The notes under the pieces were generated by a model. The model was not told where the DNA came from. It ran no database searches and worked only from the letters and a program-made list of their open reading frames with translations. The translations under genes and the position numbers were made by a program. This document shows, piece by piece, positions 13,118 to 14,458 of a stretch of 14,458 nt of DNA; the first letter of the stretch is position 1, and every line of letters begins with the position of its first letter. The stretch spans positions 1 to 14,458 of the forward strand of contig JADGRR010000021.1 in the NCBI GenBank assembly GCA_017880745.1. The letters are read 5' to 3'. Origin of the DNA: Burkholderiales bacterium (lineage in GTDB: Bacteria > Pseudomonadota > Gammaproteobacteria > Burkholderiales > SG8-39).

Positions 13118-14458
13118 ATGAGCGTGAACGTCGCCCAACTCCTCGCGCGCAGCGCGCACGCCTATCCCACGCTGCCTGCGCTCGCGCGCGGTGAGCGCGT
13201 GACCTGCGGCTACGCCGAGCTGGCTGCGCGGGTCGCGCGCCTCGCGGCAGGGCTGGCCCTGCGCCTGTCGCCGAACGAGCGCGTCGCCCTGGTGATGAAG
13301 AATTGCCCGCAGTACGTGGAGTTGCTGTTCGCCTGCTGGCATGCGGGCCTGTGCGCGGTGCCGGTGAACGCCAAGCTGCATCCGCGGGAACTCGAATTCA
13401 TCCTGCAGAACAGCGGCGCGCGCCTGTGCTTCGCCACGGCGGACCTGTTCGGCGCGGTGGCGCCGCTGCAGGCGAGCGTGGCCTGCCTCGAAGAAGTGAT
13501 CGACGCGGACGGCCCGCGCTACGCCGCGCTGGCAGCAGGTGCGGCGATGCCCATCGCGGTGCGCGCGGCCGATGACCCGGCGTGGCTGTTCTACACCAGC
13601 GGCACCACCGGCCGGCCCAAGGGTGTGACGCTCACGCAGCGCAACGTGATGGCGGCGATCCTCAACTATTTTTCCGACGTCGATGCGATCGCGCCGGGCG
13701 ATGCCATCATCCACGCCGCGCCGATGTCGCATGGTTCGGGCTTCTACATGCTGCCGCACGTCGCGCACGCGGGCCTGAACGTGGTGCCCGAGTCGGGCGG
13801 ATTCGACGCGCCCGAGATCTACGCGCTGCTGCAGGCGCATCGCGGCGTGACCATGTTTGCCGCGCCCACCATGGTCAAGCGCCTGGTCGATCATCCCGGC
13901 GACGCCGACACGCGCAATCTCAAGACCATCGTCTACGGCGGCGGCCCGATGTACGTGGCCGATTGCAAGGCGGCGATGGCGCGCTTCGGCTACAAGCTCG
14001 CGCAGATCTACGGCCAGGGCGAATCGCCCATGACCATCACCGCCATGGGCAAAGCCATCCATGCCGCCACCGGCCATCCGCGCTACGAAGTGCGCCTGGC
14101 CTCGGTCGGCCAGGCCTTCACCGGCCTGGAGGTCATGGTCGCATCCGACGACGACCGCCCGCTGCCCGCGGGCGCGATCGGCGAGATTCTGGTGCGCGGC
14201 GATACGGTCATGGCGGGCTACTGGAACAACCCAGCGGCGAGCGCGGAAACATTAAGGGGCGGCTGGCTGCACACGGGGGATGTCGGCAGCCTGGACGAAG
14301 AGGGTTTTCTCACGCTCAAGGACCGCAGCAAGGACGTGATCATCTCCGGCGGCTCCAACGTCTATCCGCGCGAGGTGGAGGAGGTGCTGCTGCTGCACCC
14401 GGGCGTGAGCGAAGTCTCGGTGGTCGGCAAAGGCGATCCGGAATGGGGCGAAGTGGTG
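13118..14458 (+). CDS. AMP-dependent acyl-CoA synthetase/ligase (3' truncated)
   Basis: The enzyme activates a carboxylic acid with ATP to an acyl-adenylate and then transfers it to CoA. The frame is open from the ATG at 13118 to the window end, giving 447 residues without a stop. ANL-superfamily motifs appear in order: the phosphate-binding loop YTSGTTGRPKG at 159-169, YGQGES at 298-303, HTGD at 385-388, and the hinge region DRSKDVIISGGSNVYPREVE shortly after. Family members are about 500-550 residues, so roughly 60-100 are missing, including the C-terminal catalytic lysine. The sequence style (FACWHAGLCAVPVNAKLHPRELEFIL) is like long-chain or aromatic acid CoA ligases, and the substrate cannot be decided. 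No ribosome-binding site is obvious, but the N-terminus starts in the usual place for the family. It is separated from the lysine-rich gene by a terminator. Confidence 0.93.
   Translation, partial: MSVNVAQLLARSAHAYPTLPALARGERVTCGYAELAARVARLAAGLALRLSPNERVALVMKNCPQYVELLFACWHAGLCAVPVNAKLHPRELEFILQNSGARLCFATADLFGAVAPLQASVACLEEVIDADGPRYAALAAGAAMPIAVRAADDPAWLFYTSGTTGRPKGVTLTQRNVMAAILNYFSDVDAIAPGDAIIHAAPMSHGSGFYMLPHVAHAGLNVVPESGGFDAPEIYALLQAHRGVTMFAAPTMVKRLVDHPGDADTRNLKTIVYGGGPMYVADCKAAMARFGYKLAQIYGQGESPMTITAMGKAIHAATGHPRYEVRLASVGQAFTGLEVMVASDDDRPLPAGAIGEILVRGDTVMAGYWNNPAASAETLRGGWLHTGDVGSLDEEGFLTLKDRSKDVIISGGSNVYPREVEEVLLLHPGVSEVSVVGKGDPEWGEVV

Overview
The window is GC-rich, densely coded bacterial chromosome. 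A Bug/TctC-type solute-binding protein, an AGPS-like FAD oxidase, an ACMSD-type amidohydrolase and extended -10 promoters of the TGCTAYACT kind together suggest a betaproteobacterium, probably Burkholderiales. This is inference from gene content; there is no rRNA or other taxonomic marker. I see no tRNA, rRNA, CRISPR array, transposase or phage gene.

Layout. (1) 2-919: the 3' part of a two-component sensor histidine kinase, followed by an inverted repeat. (2) 997-1795: a small accessory patch with a decayed 3' end of an EamA-type transporter gene, then a type II toxin-antitoxin pair (Phd/YefM-fold antitoxin and PIN-domain VapC toxin) with a recognisable sigma70 promoter and operator. (3) 1863-4453, minus strand: an EamA/DMT permease and, upstream of it, a large FAD-linked oxidase resembling alkyldihydroxyacetonephosphate synthase. 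(4) 4671-6902, plus strand: a secreted Bug-family binding protein, divergent from the oxidase; a 279-bp noncoding stretch packed with hairpins; and an amidohydrolase/decarboxylase. (5) 6905-12422, minus strand: a likely four-gene transport operon reading TPR protein, HupE/UreJ-type membrane protein, TonB-dependent receptor, and DMT permease with a His-rich tail. (6) 12714-12953: a small secreted lysine-rich protein with its own terminator. (7) 13118-14458: an AMP-dependent acyl-CoA synthetase cut by the window end. Its frame stays open to the edge.

How the genes may work together. The oxidase, Bug protein, amidohydrolase and CoA ligase fit scavenging and catabolism of organic acids or aromatics, although they lie in separate transcription units. 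The minus-strand operon couples an outer-membrane TonB receptor to two inner-membrane proteins. One inner-membrane protein carries a periplasmic EF-hand-like loop and the other ends with 23 histidines in 60 residues. That combination suggests uptake and handling of a metal ion or metal complex.

The most unusual features are the hairpin block at 5704-5862, the TPR/HupE/TonB/His-tailed DMT operon, a 14-bp tandem repeat just ahead of the TonB receptor gene, and the EamA relic beside the toxin-antitoxin pair.
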